Origin: JAHJQZ01 sp963675235
Lineage (GTDB): Bacteria > Pseudomonadota > Alphaproteobacteria > Rhizobiales > Devosiaceae
NCBI GenBank assembly: GCA_963675235.2
Contig: CAXXFU010000004.1
Coordinates: 248,001-312,000, forward strand
DNA: 64,000 bases
Direction: 5' to 3'
In this document: positions 1 through 7,530 of the stretch, one piece after another
How the letters are laid out: each line of letters begins with the position of its first letter
Position numbering within the stretch: the stretch's first letter is position 1
Made by a program: the position numbers and the translations under genes
Notes under the pieces: model-generated
Databases searched by the model: none
What the model was told of the DNA's origin: nothing
The model's input: only the letters and a program-made list of their open reading frames with translations

Positions 1-817
1 GGCGATGCCATTTGTTGCCGTCGATTGCGCCATGCCGACGTACTCCGACGAGGGATCGGCAGAAGACGCGCTGATGGAACTGGCCGGCGACGAGGGAATG
101 CGCGCCCTGATGCGCGCCGGTGGCGGCACGCTCTATCTCAACGAGATCTCGGCGCTCGGCCCGACGGCGCAGGCGCGACTGATGAACCTTGTCGATCCCG
201 GCGGCACGACCGGCACCAGTCACGCCGCCGAACTGAAACTGCGCGTCGTCTGTTCGACAGCGCGAAGCCCGGCGAAGCTGGTCGGCCAGGACGGGCTGCG
301 GGCCGACCTGTTCTATCGGCTCAACGTCCTGCCGCTGCACCTGCCGCCGCTTCGCCAGCGTCCCGAGGATATCGCGCCGCTATCGGGTCATTTCCTCAAG
401 AGTTTCGCCCGCTCCGCCGGCAAGCCGATGCAGGGTTTCACCGCCGGTGCCCGCGCGTTTCTCGAGGCGCATGAGTGGCCGGGCAATGTCCGCCAGCTCG
501 AAAACCTCATGCACCGCACCGTGTCGATGTTCGAGGAGGTGCTGGTCACCCCGCAAATGCTGGCCGCCGCCGATATCGAAGGCATCGCCAGCGGACGACA
601 GCCCGTCGCCACGTTCGGTGAGGCCGATGACATCCTGCCGATGTGGCAGCAGGAGCAGCGCATCATCGAAGCGGCCATCGCCCGGTTCGGCGGCAATGTC
701 TCCAAGGCCGCGGCCGCGCTCGAGATTTCGCCCTCGACCATCTACCGCAAGCGCCAGGCCTGGGATGAACGTCAGTCCGGCGACGACCAGCAATCCCCGA
801 TGGCCGGCGCGGCCTGA
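1..817 (+). CDS. NtrC-type AAA+ / Fis-type HTH regulator, 5' end outside window
   Basis: Partial gene whose frame is open to the left edge, so the first ATG at 5 need not be the start. What remains is the C-terminal half of a sigma-54-activator-like AAA+ domain followed by a Fis-type helix-turn-helix. Visible: a Walker B-like GGTLYLNEIS (Asn in place of the usual Asp), the arginine-finger region LRADLFYRLN, the WPGNVRQLEN motif, and a C-terminal HTH (KAAAALEISPSTIYRKRQ). The GAFTGA loop expected just before Walker B is absent; FVAVDCAMP leads into Walker B through a short unrelated segment. Members lacking GAFTGA generally do not activate sigma-54 and act with sigma-70 or as repressors, so that is inferred here. 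Target unknown. Confidence 0.85.
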   Translation, partial: AMPFVAVDCAMPTYSDEGSAEDALMELAGDEGMRALMRAGGGTLYLNEISALGPTAQARLMNLVDPGGTTGTSHAAELKLRVVCSTARSPAKLVGQDGLRADLFYRLNVLPLHLPPLRQRPEDIAPLSGHFLKSFARSAGKPMQGFTAGARAFLEAHEWPGNVRQLENLMHRTVSMFEEVLVTPQMLAAADIEGIASGRQPVATFGEADDILPMWQQEQRIIEAAIARFGGNVSKAAAALEISPSTIYRKRQAWDERQSGDDQQSPMAGAA

Positions 818-919
818 CCCGAAGCCTTTCAAAAATGCAAAGACGTCGCAGGTGCTGGACCTGTCATCCGGTGGCTTTTGCTGACCCGCATAACCGGTTC
901 CGGCCTCGCTGGAACAACT

Positions 920-1276
920 TCAGGCCGCTTCGATCCGGATCCTGCCACCCCAGAAGGCGACGTGGCCGGCAATCTCGGCGACCTGCGGGCACGGTTCGGG
1001 ATAATACCATACGGCATTCTCGGCGATTTCCTCACCGACTTTGAGATGGTGATAGTCCGCATTGCCCTTGAACGGGCAGGTCGTGTGATGGTCCGAGGAG
1101 GACAGGATATCGGCCCTGACCGCTGAGCGCGGCAGGTAGTGCACGATCGGGTAGCTGCCTTCCTTCAGATCGAGGGCCTGATCGGTTTCGGCAATGACCG
1201 CGCCGTCAAATATCACGCGCAGGCGACCCTGATGCCGCGTGATGGTGATGTCCTTGTCCCTGCATTCCTGGACCAT
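920..1276 (-). CDS. DUF427 domain protein
   Basis: 118-residue single-domain protein of the DUF427 family, recognised from PIVHYLPRSAVRADIL, the following TTCPFKGNADYHHL, and the aromatic NAVWYYPEP stretch. Members are small beta-rich cytoplasmic proteins with no firmly established activity. It has no signal peptide or membrane segment. A weak GAGG lies about 9 bases before the ATG. It stands alone, convergent with the NtrC-type gene and divergent from groES, so context gives no functional clue. Confidence 0.85.
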   Translation of the reverse strand: MVQECRDKDITITRHQGRLRVIFDGAVIAETDQALDLKEGSYPIVHYLPRSAVRADILSSSDHHTTCPFKGNADYHHLKVGEEIAENAVWYYPEPCPQVAEIAGHVAFWGGRIRIEAA

Positions 1277-1384
1277 GCTGTGCGCCTCGTGCTAATGGAG
1301 CCGGCATTGCGGCACCTTCGACGCTTCAATGACAAGCCACATTCGCGTGAAGCGAATTCTTGGTATGTCCGGACCGCGACCGCT

Positions 1385-1413
1385 CTTGACTCCCCAAGGC
1401 CCCCTTCCTATAT
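1385..1413 (+). promoter_or_regulatory. RpoH-like heat-shock promoter of groESL
   Basis: CTTGAC at 1385-1390 and CCTATAT at 1407-1413 are separated by 16 bases. This fits the alphaproteobacterial RpoH pattern of CTTG and CYTATNT boxes. It lies just upstream of the CIRCE operator, giving the usual dual control by sigma-32 and HrcA. Assigned by pattern only. Confidence 0.65.
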
Positions 1414-1425
1414 CCCCGGCTGACG

Positions 1426-1452
1426 TTAGCACTCTATCTTGATGAGTGCTAA
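1426..1452 (+). promoter_or_regulatory. CIRCE operator (HrcA binding site)
   Basis: Perfect CIRCE: TTAGCACTC at 1426-1434, nine-base spacer, GAGTGCTAA at 1444-1452. The HrcA repressor binds this element and releases it on heat shock. It lies between the promoter and the groES ribosome-binding site AAGGAG (1487-1492). Confidence 0.97.
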
Positions 1453-1497
1453 CAAGATCCATTCTGAGAGTTCATCAGCAAACGCCAAGGAGCGAAC

Positions 1498-1788
1498 ATG
1501 AGCTTCCGTCCCCTGCATGACCGCGTCGTCGTGCGTCGCCTCGACAGCGAGGAAAAGACCGCCGGCGGCATCATCATTCCCGACACCGCCAAGGAAAAGC
1601 CCTCCGAGGGCGAAGTGATCTCCGTCGGTCCGGGCGCCCGCGACGAGACCGGTAAGGTCGTCGCGCTCGACGTCAAGGCTGGCGACCGCGTGCTTTTCGG
1701 CAAGTGGAGCGGCACCGAGGTCAAGCTCAACGGTGAAGACCTTCTGATCATGAAGGAATCCGACATCATGGGTGTGATCGAGGCCTAG
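1498..1788 (+). CDS. groES: Co-chaperonin GroES (Cpn10)
   Basis: 96-residue co-chaperonin that caps the GroEL ring and encloses the folding client. MSFRPLHDRVVVRR is the family N-terminus, the mobile loop is around residues 17-32 (SEEKTAGGIIIPDTA), and the protein ends in LIMKESDIMGVIEA. Length is standard. AAGGAG lies five bases before the ATG. First gene of the CIRCE/RpoH-controlled groESL operon; groEL follows after 117 bases that contain a nested hairpin. Confidence 0.98.
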   Translation: MSFRPLHDRVVVRRLDSEEKTAGGIIIPDTAKEKPSEGEVISVGPGARDETGKVVALDVKAGDRVLFGKWSGTEVKLNGEDLLIMKESDIMGVIEA

Positions 1789-1804
1789 GAGCTTTCTGGT
1801 GGTC

Positions 1805-1849
1805 GCGCTTTCAAACCGGAAAACCGGTTTCCACTTTTCCTGAAAGCGC
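1805..1849 (+). repeat. Nested inverted repeat between groES and groEL
   Basis: Outer 9-bp arms GCGCTTTCA (1805-1813) and TGAAAGCGC (1841-1849) enclose inner 7-bp arms AAACCGG (1813-1819) and CCGGTTT (1824-1830) around AAAA. The core ACCGGTTTCCACTTTTCCTG looks like a short palindromic repeat common between genes in Rhizobiales; a diverged copy lies at 53745-53790. In the transcript it would form a stem-loop between the two cistrons. Heat-dependent cleavage of groESL mRNA between groES and groEL is known in Agrobacterium tumefaciens, so a processing role is plausible but unproven here. Confidence 0.75.
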
Positions 1850-1905
1850 TCCGACGACCGACTGCTTCTTCTCACACACTCCGCCAATTCCAGGAGCACA
1901 ATTAA

Positions 1906-3552
1906 ATGTCCGCAAAAGACGTGAAATTCTCGACCGACGCCCGCGACAAGATGCTGCGCGGCGTCAACACCTTGGCCAATGCGGTCAAGGTCACCCTCGG
2001 CCCCAAGGGCCGTAACGTCGTTCTCGACAAGTCCTTCGGCGCCCCGCGCATCACCAAGGACGGCGTCACCGTCGCCAAGGAAATCGAACTTGAGGACAAG
2101 TTCGAGAACATGGGCGCCCAGATGGTGCGCACTGTTGCCTCCAAAACCAATGACATCGCCGGCGACGGCACCACTACCGCCACCGTGCTGGCCCAGGCCA
2201 TCGTCAACGAAGGCGTCAAGCTGGTTGCCGCCGGCATGAACCCGATGGACCTGAAGCGCGGCGTCGATCTCGCCGTCACCGAAGTCGTCCAGAGCCTTCT
2301 GGGTTCGGCCACCAAGATCTCCTCCTCCGCGGAAGTCGCCCAGGTCGGCACGATTTCGGCCAATGGCGAGACCTCGATCGGCGACATGATCGCCGAGGCG
2401 ATGCAGAAGGTCGGCAATGAAGGTGTCATCACCGTCGAGGAAGCCAAGACTGCCGAGACCGAGCTCGACGTCGTCGAGGGCATGCAGTTCGACCGTGGCT
2501 ACCTGAGCCCCTATTTCGTCACCAACACCGAGAAGATGGTGGCCTCGCTCGAGGATCCGGTGATCCTGCTGCACGAGAAGAAGCTCTCCAACCTGCAGGC
2601 CATGCTGCCGATCCTTGAATCGGTCGTCCAGTCCCAGCGTCCGCTGCTGATCATCGCCGAGGACATCGAGGGCGAGGCCCTGGCCACGCTCGTCGTCAAC
2701 CGCCTGCGCGGCGGCCTCAAGGTTGCGGCCGTCAAGGCTCCGGGCTTCGGCGATCGCCGCAAGGCCATGCTCGAGGACATCGCCATCCTGACCGGTGGCC
2801 AGGTGATCTCCGAAGAGCTTGGCATCAAGCTCGAGAACGTGACCATCGACATGCTCGGCACCGCCAAGAAGGTCGACATCACCAAGGAAAACACAACCAT
2901 CGTCGATGGTGCGGGCTCCAAGGACGACATCCAGGGCCGCGTTGCCCAGATCAAGGCGCAGATCGAGGAAACCACCTCCGATTATGACCGCGAGAAGCTG
3001 CAGGAACGTCTTGCCAAGCTCGCCGGCGGCGTCGCCGTGATCAAGGTCGGCGGCTCGACCGAAGTCGAGGTCAAGGAACGCAAGGATCGCGTCGAAGACG
3101 CGCTCAATGCGACCCGCGCCGCTGTTGAAGAAGGCATCGTCCCCGGTGGCGGCATCGCGCTGTTGCGCGCCGCTTCCAACCTCAAGGCCAAGGGCGCCAA
3201 TGCCGATCAGGAAGCCGGTATCGGCATCGTCAAGCGCGCCCTGCAGGCGCCGATCCGTCAGATCGCCGGCAATGCCGGTGACGAGGGTTCGGTTGTCGTC
3301 GGCAAGGTGCTCGACAATTCCGACTACAATTTCGGCTACAACGCCCAGACCGGCGAATTCGGCGACATGGTCAAGATGGGCGTCGTCGACCCCGTCAAGG
3401 TCGTGCGCACCGCGCTCGAGGACGCCTCCTCGGTCGCAGCCCTGCTGATCACCACCGAGGCCATGGTTGCCGAGCTTCCCAAGGACGAGCCCGCGATGCC
3501 CGCCGGCGGCGGCATGGGCGATATGGGTGGTATGGGCGGCATGGGCTTCTGA
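1906..3552 (+). CDS. groEL: Chaperonin GroEL (Cpn60)
   Basis: 548-residue 60-kDa chaperonin that folds proteins in an ATP-driven double ring with GroES. N-terminal MSAKDVKFSTDARDKMLRG, the nucleotide-binding GDGTTTATVL, the equatorial-domain Asp in VEEGIVPGGGIALL, and the C-terminal GGM-rich tail are all present. Length matches the family. Second gene of the groESL operon, followed by an intrinsic terminator. No irregularity seen. Confidence 0.99.
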   Translation: MSAKDVKFSTDARDKMLRGVNTLANAVKVTLGPKGRNVVLDKSFGAPRITKDGVTVAKEIELEDKFENMGAQMVRTVASKTNDIAGDGTTTATVLAQAIVNEGVKLVAAGMNPMDLKRGVDLAVTEVVQSLLGSATKISSSAEVAQVGTISANGETSIGDMIAEAMQKVGNEGVITVEEAKTAETELDVVEGMQFDRGYLSPYFVTNTEKMVASLEDPVILLHEKKLSNLQAMLPILESVVQSQRPLLIIAEDIEGEALATLVVNRLRGGLKVAAVKAPGFGDRRKAMLEDIAILTGGQVISEELGIKLENVTIDMLGTAKKVDITKENTTIVDGAGSKDDIQGRVAQIKAQIEETTSDYDREKLQERLAKLAGGVAVIKVGGSTEVEVKERKDRVEDALNATRAAVEEGIVPGGGIALLRAASNLKAKGANADQEAGIGIVKRALQAPIRQIAGNAGDEGSVVVGKVLDNSDYNFGYNAQTGEFGDMVKMGVVDPVKVVRTALEDASSVAALLITTEAMVAELPKDEPAMPAGGGMGDMGGMGGMGF

Positions 3553-3606
3553 TCCAGCCAACCCAGACCGATCTGATCCGTTTCTTCCCAGTCTCGGATC
3601 TGGAAG

Positions 3607-3635
3607 ACGCCGGTGCGAAAGCGCCGGCGTTTTTC
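3607..3635 (+). terminator. Intrinsic terminator of groESL
   Basis: 10-bp stem ACGCCGGTGC / GCGCCGGCGT with one G-T pair and a GAAA tetraloop, followed directly by TTTT at 3631-3634. It lies about 55 bases after the groEL stop. Confidence 0.9.
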
Positions 3636-3808
3636 GTTGCGGCACCGGTAGGCAATTGGAGAAGGGCGCGCGAGTCTGCGTCGACACAGGCGCCGGGCGC
3701 GTCGTTCAAGGCTGCAATTCTGTGATATGCTTGCCATAAAGGGAGAACGGAGCCCGCGGTTCCGGCAAGCTGGCGTGCCCCGTCTTGCACGCCGCATGGA
3801 GGATGAAG

Positions 3809-5587
3809 ATGAAGCCCCTTTATTTCGCGCCGCTCCTGGTCCTGCTCCTCATCGCACCGGCAACGGCCGGAACGCTCGGTACCCGGATCGCCGAAACCAA
3901 GGCGCGCCTGACCGAAAGCGCGGAGCCGGCCACCGACACCGATGCCCGCAGTCCGGCCGAGACGAGCGACGAGACGGACGACACACCGGTCAGCATCGAT
4001 GCCGGCGCCACCATCGCCCCGATCGGGGAAACCGGCTCCGCCGAGGACGCCACTGCCGGCAATGGTACGGTCGACCCCATAGCGGCGGAATCCGATAATC
4101 CCGTTGCGCCGGAAATGAGCATCGCGGACCTGCTTGAAGAAGGCGACAAAATCTATTTCGACGCCTGGTATCTCGAAGACTATCAGGACGCCGCCCGGCT
4201 CTTTCAGCAGGCTATTGACCTGGGCAGCATCGAAGCCTTGTGGCGCATCGGGCTGATGCACGAAAACGGCGAGAGCTTCGAGCCCGACGACGCCGTCGCC
4301 GTCGATTTCTACCGGCGCGCCGCCGACGCCGGCAGCCCGACAGGCATGTTGTTTTACGCTGACATGCTGCGCGGCGGTTTCGGGGTCGACAAGGATGCGC
4401 TTGCCGCCGCCGACTGGTACCAGAAAGCGGCCGATCTCGGTGATGTCGTGGCGGCCCGCAAGCTCGGGCTGATGTACGACACCGGCGAAGGCGTGGCACA
4501 TGACGATTTCAAGGCGGCCCTGCTCTACAAGACGGCGAGCGAGGGCGGCGATGCCGTCGCCTCCCGTTTCCTGGCCCAGATGTACCACGATGGCGAAGGC
4601 GTCGCCCGCGACCTGATCAAATCGGCGGCGCTCTATCTCAAGGCCTCGGAACTAGGTGATGCCCCTGCCTCGCGGGCGCTCGGACTGATGTACGACCGGG
4701 GCGAAGGCGTGGCACTCGATGATGCCAAGGCGGTCGAATACTACCAGAAGGCCGCCGATGCCGGCGATGCCATCGCCATGCGCTATCTCGGCCAGATGTA
4801 CGACGCCGGCGAGGGCGTGGTCGAAGACGACGACAAGGCGGTCGACTATTTCATCATGGCGGTCGACGCCGGCGACGCGATCGCGGCGGGCGCGCTCGGC
4901 GCCATGTACGAATATGGGGAGGGTGCCAACCAGGACTTCGACCTTGCCCGCCAGAACTACCAGATCGCCGTCGACGCTGGCGACGGTATCGCCATGCGCC
5001 GGCTCGGGCTGATGTACGATCTGGCGCGCGGTGTTCCCGAGGACAATGTCAGGGCCGTCGAGCTCTACCGGCAGGCCCGTGATACCGGCGACATTATCGC
5101 CACGCGCTTTCTCGGCCAGATGTATCAGGACGGCGAGGGTGTCGACCGCGACCTGTTGCAGGCGGCAGTGTTGTTCCGCGAAGCCGCCAAGGCCGGCGAT
5201 GCCCCGGCCCAGCGCTTTCTCGGCATCCTTTTGTACGAGGGCACCGGCCTGGCGCGCGACTATGGCCAGGCAGCCGGCTGGTTCAAGCAAGCTGTCGAAG
5301 GCGGCGATCTCGATGCCAACTGGTGGCTGGCTGTTTGCTACCTGTATGGCGATGGCGTGACCAAGGATGCCGAACGCGCCGCCGACTATGCCTATGTCGC
5401 CGTTACTGGCGGGCATGAATACGCGCTCGAGACCTTGCTCAATATTGGCGAGTACGAGACCTCCCGAGTCTTCCGCCAGCACCTGCAGCAGCTGATGCGG
5501 GCCGATGGCTATTACGGAGGCGGTATCGACGGCAGTTTTGGTCCGAAGACCCGCGCCGCTCTCAACGCCGCTTTCAACAGCCGCTGA
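3809..5587 (+). CDS. Secreted Sel1-repeat protein with C-terminal peptidoglycan-binding-like domain
   Basis: 592 residues from the ATG at 3809, chosen because GGAGG (3798-3802) is well spaced and the product begins with a clean signal peptide (MKPLYFAPLLVLLLIAPATA). An Asp/Glu/Thr-rich linker follows, then about ten Sel1-like repeats of roughly 36 residues, each with a variant of A-x-R-x-L-G-x-M-Y-x-x-GEGV. The last 35 or so residues (GYYGGGIDGSFGPKTRAALNAA) match the core of the PG_binding_1 fold. Sel1 arrays act as protein-interaction scaffolds; with a wall-binding tail an envelope role is inferred. Partner unknown. TTG at 3785 and ATG at 3803 are alternative starts. Confidence 0.88.
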   Translation: MKPLYFAPLLVLLLIAPATAGTLGTRIAETKARLTESAEPATDTDARSPAETSDETDDTPVSIDAGATIAPIGETGSAEDATAGNGTVDPIAAESDNPVAPEMSIADLLEEGDKIYFDAWYLEDYQDAARLFQQAIDLGSIEALWRIGLMHENGESFEPDDAVAVDFYRRAADAGSPTGMLFYADMLRGGFGVDKDALAAADWYQKAADLGDVVAARKLGLMYDTGEGVAHDDFKAALLYKTASEGGDAVASRFLAQMYHDGEGVARDLIKSAALYLKASELGDAPASRALGLMYDRGEGVALDDAKAVEYYQKAADAGDAIAMRYLGQMYDAGEGVVEDDDKAVDYFIMAVDAGDAIAAGALGAMYEYGEGANQDFDLARQNYQIAVDAGDGIAMRRLGLMYDLARGVPEDNVRAVELYRQARDTGDIIATRFLGQMYQDGEGVDRDLLQAAVLFREAAKAGDAPAQRFLGILLYEGTGLARDYGQAAGWFKQAVEGGDLDANWWLAVCYLYGDGVTKDAERAADYAYVAVTGGHEYALETLLNIGEYETSRVFRQHLQQLMRADGYYGGGIDGSFGPKTRAALNAAFNSR

Positions 5588-5606
5588 CAAAAAGCGACGT
5601 TTTCTT

Positions 5607-5635
5607 TTGAACCAAATTGCGACACCCTGCGTCTA
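5607..5635 (+). promoter_or_regulatory. ECF-type promoter for the Cys-rich secreted protein
   Basis: TTGAACC at 5607-5613 and CGTCTA at 5630-5635 with exactly 16 bases between GAACC and CGTCT. The signature and spacing match the three promoters beside the ECF sigma gene (15778-16183), except that the -10 is CGTCTA instead of CGTCCA. The transcript would begin near 5641, about 110 bases before the next start codon. Inferred to be a target of that sigma factor. Confidence 0.6.
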
Positions 5636-5651
5636 ACTGGATGCAGGGTGT
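5622..5651 (+). repeat. Inverted repeat overlapping the ECF-type -10 element
   Basis: Perfect 9-bp arms ACACCCTGC (5622-5630) and GCAGGGTGT (5643-5651) with a 12-base spacer. The dyad covers the -10 box and likely transcription start of the 5607-5635 promoter, so it could be an operator. There is no T-run, which argues against a terminator. Confidence 0.55.
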
Positions 5652-5751
5652 TATCGCGTTCCGCCCTACTGCACGGAAGTCCCAACCCTGCGCGCCACAT
5701 CAGATCGGGTCCGTTCTCGGGCCCCGGGCCATACCAGGAATGGAAACTCCG

Positions 5752-6282
5752 ATGAACACCTTTGCAAAGCTCGCCGCCGCCCTCGTTCTGCTCACCGCAG
5801 CCGCACCCGCCGTCGCCCTTGCGTCGGACAAGGAGGACATCTGCCGTGCCTACGCGCTTGAAGCAGTCAACTGGAACCAGATCGCCCACAAGAAAAACTG
5901 CGTCAATCTGACGGCGCCGGTGTGGAGCAACAACCACCAGATGCATTTCGACTGGTGCATGCACGGCAACAACTACAAGATGACGGCCAAGTCCAATCTT
6001 GATCGTGCCGAATATGTCCAGTCGTGCCAGACCGCCCAGGTCCAGCCACCGCCGCCGGTCAAGCTGCAGGACCCACAGCCGAACGGCGCTTGCGCTGCCT
6101 ACGCCAACGAAGCGGTGAAGACAGCGGCCAAGGCCGAAGTGCTTGGCTGTGGCTTTGTCGGGGGGCGTTGGCTGCAGGACTACAAGGCGCATTACGATTT
6201 CTGCACAACCGCCGATCCCGCGCTTGTCATCTCCGAGCACACCGCCCGTGAATCGCAGTTCGCCGTGTGCTCGGCCAACTAG
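5752..6282 (+). CDS. Secreted protein with two tandem Cys-containing domains
   Basis: 176 residues from the ATG at 5752 (another in frame at 5740). The N-terminus MNTFAKLAAALVLLTAAAPAVALA is a signal peptide. The mature part holds two related units of about 60 residues: CRAYALEAVNWN...C...H-x-DWC...R-x-x-x-x-x-SC and CAAYANEAVKTA...C...H-Y-DFC...R-x-x-QFAVC, joined by a Pro-rich linker (QVQPPPPVKLQDP). Each unit keeps four cysteines, suggesting disulfides in the periplasm. I do not recognise a named family. The upstream ECF-type promoter suggests envelope-stress induction. Confidence 0.75.
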   Translation: MNTFAKLAAALVLLTAAAPAVALASDKEDICRAYALEAVNWNQIAHKKNCVNLTAPVWSNNHQMHFDWCMHGNNYKMTAKSNLDRAEYVQSCQTAQVQPPPPVKLQDPQPNGACAAYANEAVKTAAKAEVLGCGFVGGRWLQDYKAHYDFCTTADPALVISEHTARESQFAVCSAN

Positions 6283-6320
6283 CCTTCGCACCGGCACAAC
6301 GACCGGCCCAGATCCCGCGC

Positions 6321-6345
6321 AACCGGACCATCTATTGGTCCGGTT
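6321..6345 (+). promoter_or_regulatory. 25-bp dyad upstream of the Rrf2 gene
   Basis: Perfect 10-bp arms AACCGGACCA (6321-6330) and TGGTCCGGTT (6336-6345) around TCTAT. It lies 55 bases before the Rrf2-family start and there is no T-run on either strand. An autoregulatory operator is the likeliest role, since Rrf2 proteins commonly bind dyads at their own promoter. A terminator for the upstream gene is less likely. Confidence 0.55.
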
Positions 6346-6399
6346 GTCACATTTCCGGCTATGCGCTTTTCATCAACGGGTTATGTGCTAGACCAAGTC

Positions 6400-6837
6400 A
6401 TGCTCACGCAAAAGGCGCGTTACGCTTTGCATGCCGTTCTATACCTTGCCCGCAAGGGCGAGGCGGCCAGTGTTGCCGAGATTTCCGCAGAAACCGGAAC
6501 GCCACGCAAGTTCCTCGAGCAGATCATGCACGACCTCAAGCTCGGCGGCATCGTCATCAGCCGGCGAGGCAAGGGTGGCGGCTACGGGCTCTCGCGGCCT
6601 CCCGAACAAATCACCTTTGCTGCCGTCCTTAGATGTATCAGCGGCCCACTGGCCCTGGCGCCCTGCGCCTCCAAGACCGCCTTTGCGCCCTGCCCCGACT
6701 GCAAGTCGGTCGAGACCTGCGAGATACGGCCGATCCTCATGGCCGTCAGGGACACGACGTCGCTGCTGCTCGAAGGCATGAGCCTGGCCGGCGCGGTCGC
6801 CTCGTCCAATTCACGCATATTCGGGCTGAACATCTGA
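6400..6837 (+). CDS. Rrf2-family transcriptional regulator
   Basis: 145-residue winged-helix regulator. MLTQKARYALHAVLYLARKG is the family N-terminus, the recognition region is AEISAETGTPRKFLEQIMHDLKLGGIVISRRGKGGGYGLSRP, and a Cys cluster follows (PCASKTAFAPCPDCKSVETC). Relatives (IscR, RirA, NsrR) bind an Fe-S cluster through three cysteines; here the four clustered cysteines are spaced x8, x2 and x5, so a cluster ligand role is possible but does not match IscR spacing exactly. The start at 6400 fits the family N-terminus; the in-frame ATG at 6361 would add 13 atypical residues. Regulated genes unknown. Confidence 0.88.
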   Translation: MLTQKARYALHAVLYLARKGEAASVAEISAETGTPRKFLEQIMHDLKLGGIVISRRGKGGGYGLSRPPEQITFAAVLRCISGPLALAPCASKTAFAPCPDCKSVETCEIRPILMAVRDTTSLLLEGMSLAGAVASSNSRIFGLNI

Positions 6838-6841
6838 ATCC

Positions 6842-6855
6842 GTCACAGCTGTGAC
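6842..6855. repeat. Perfect 14-bp palindrome GTCACAGCTGTGAC
   Basis: A perfect palindrome four bases after the Rrf2 stop codon and about 160 bases before the next small gene. No T-run follows, so termination is unlikely. It could be a protein-binding site; the inward TCACA/TGTGA order is not the CRP/FNR arrangement. Confidence 0.4.
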
Positions 6856-6955
6856 CGGGGCCGCTTGTCGCCAACCTGCACCAACTCGTTCCGAGAATTG
6901 GCGCTCTCACGAAAATTTTTTCCAGCGTTCTCGTTCATCAGCCGAACTCGTTACC

Positions 6956-6984
6956 TTGATCTTAATTCCTAGTAATCCGATAGT
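6956..6984 (+). promoter_or_regulatory. Candidate sigma-70 promoter
   Basis: TTGATC at 6956-6961 and GATAGT at 6979-6984 with a 17-base spacer, in a local AT-rich stretch 30 bases before a strong GGAGG ribosome-binding site. Confidence 0.4.
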
Positions 6985-7014
6985 ATTTAAAACTGAGTGT
7001 GGGAGGAGGGAACC

Positions 7015-7182
7015 ATGCTGCCCAACCGAGACACCCGTTTCCGTCAGGTCCTGAGCGTTGCCGCTCTCGTTGGAGCCCTGATTCTTTGCGCAATTCCGCT
7101 GGCAAAAGCAGCGGAAGCAGCGATTGACCTCTCGTCCTGTCAGGCGAGCGGCCTGCATCAGGATTATGACAATCTCATTTGA
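7015..7182 (+). CDS. Very short secreted protein of unknown function
   Basis: 55 residues. GGGAGGAGGG just upstream of the ATG is a strong ribosome-binding site, and MLPNRDTRFRQVLSVAALVGALILCAIPLAKAAEA is a convincing signal peptide. Only about 20 residues follow (IDLSSCQASGLHQDYDNLI), including one Cys. It could be a genuine exported micropeptide or the 5' remnant of a longer gene cut by a premature stop; the 200 or so bases downstream show no obvious continuing coding pattern. No family recognised. Confidence 0.45.
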   Translation: MLPNRDTRFRQVLSVAALVGALILCAIPLAKAAEAAIDLSSCQASGLHQDYDNLI

Positions 7183-7530
7183 GTTCCCTGGGTCCTTGCC
7201 GACCCTCGGTCCATCAACGCCCTGCTGATACAACGGATCTCCGGCACCCGGACACAACCGGGGTTCAGCCGGTGTGTCGCTCCTGTCCCAATTCCTGGCA
7301 CATGTCCTGGCCGACAGCGCCGATGACGATCACATTCGCGCTCAAATCTAGTTGATATCGCCTTTCACGCAGCCAAATTCCATTTATCTTATTGATTTTT
7401 TGTGGTTATTTTGGATCATCCGCTTTTTTGCCACAATTTGTCCGCCAATCCGCCGGCGCGCTCCCTGCGTATCCAGCTGCAGATCAGGCGCGATGATCGC
7501 GTCTGCGAAACCATGATTACGGAGCTCGCC
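7183..7530. other. Gene-free stretch before the fasciclin gene
   Basis: About 350 bases with no convincing gene. The part around 7380-7440 is AT-rich (runs such as TTTTTTG) and probably carries the promoter of the fasciclin gene. I could not assign clear -35 and -10 boxes, and I see no long dyad. Confidence 0.5.

Noticed and set aside
1426..3687. A 753-codon open frame on the minus strand across groES and groEL
   Set aside because: It is antisense to two certain genes, has no recognisable domain, and arises from the codon bias of high-GC DNA.
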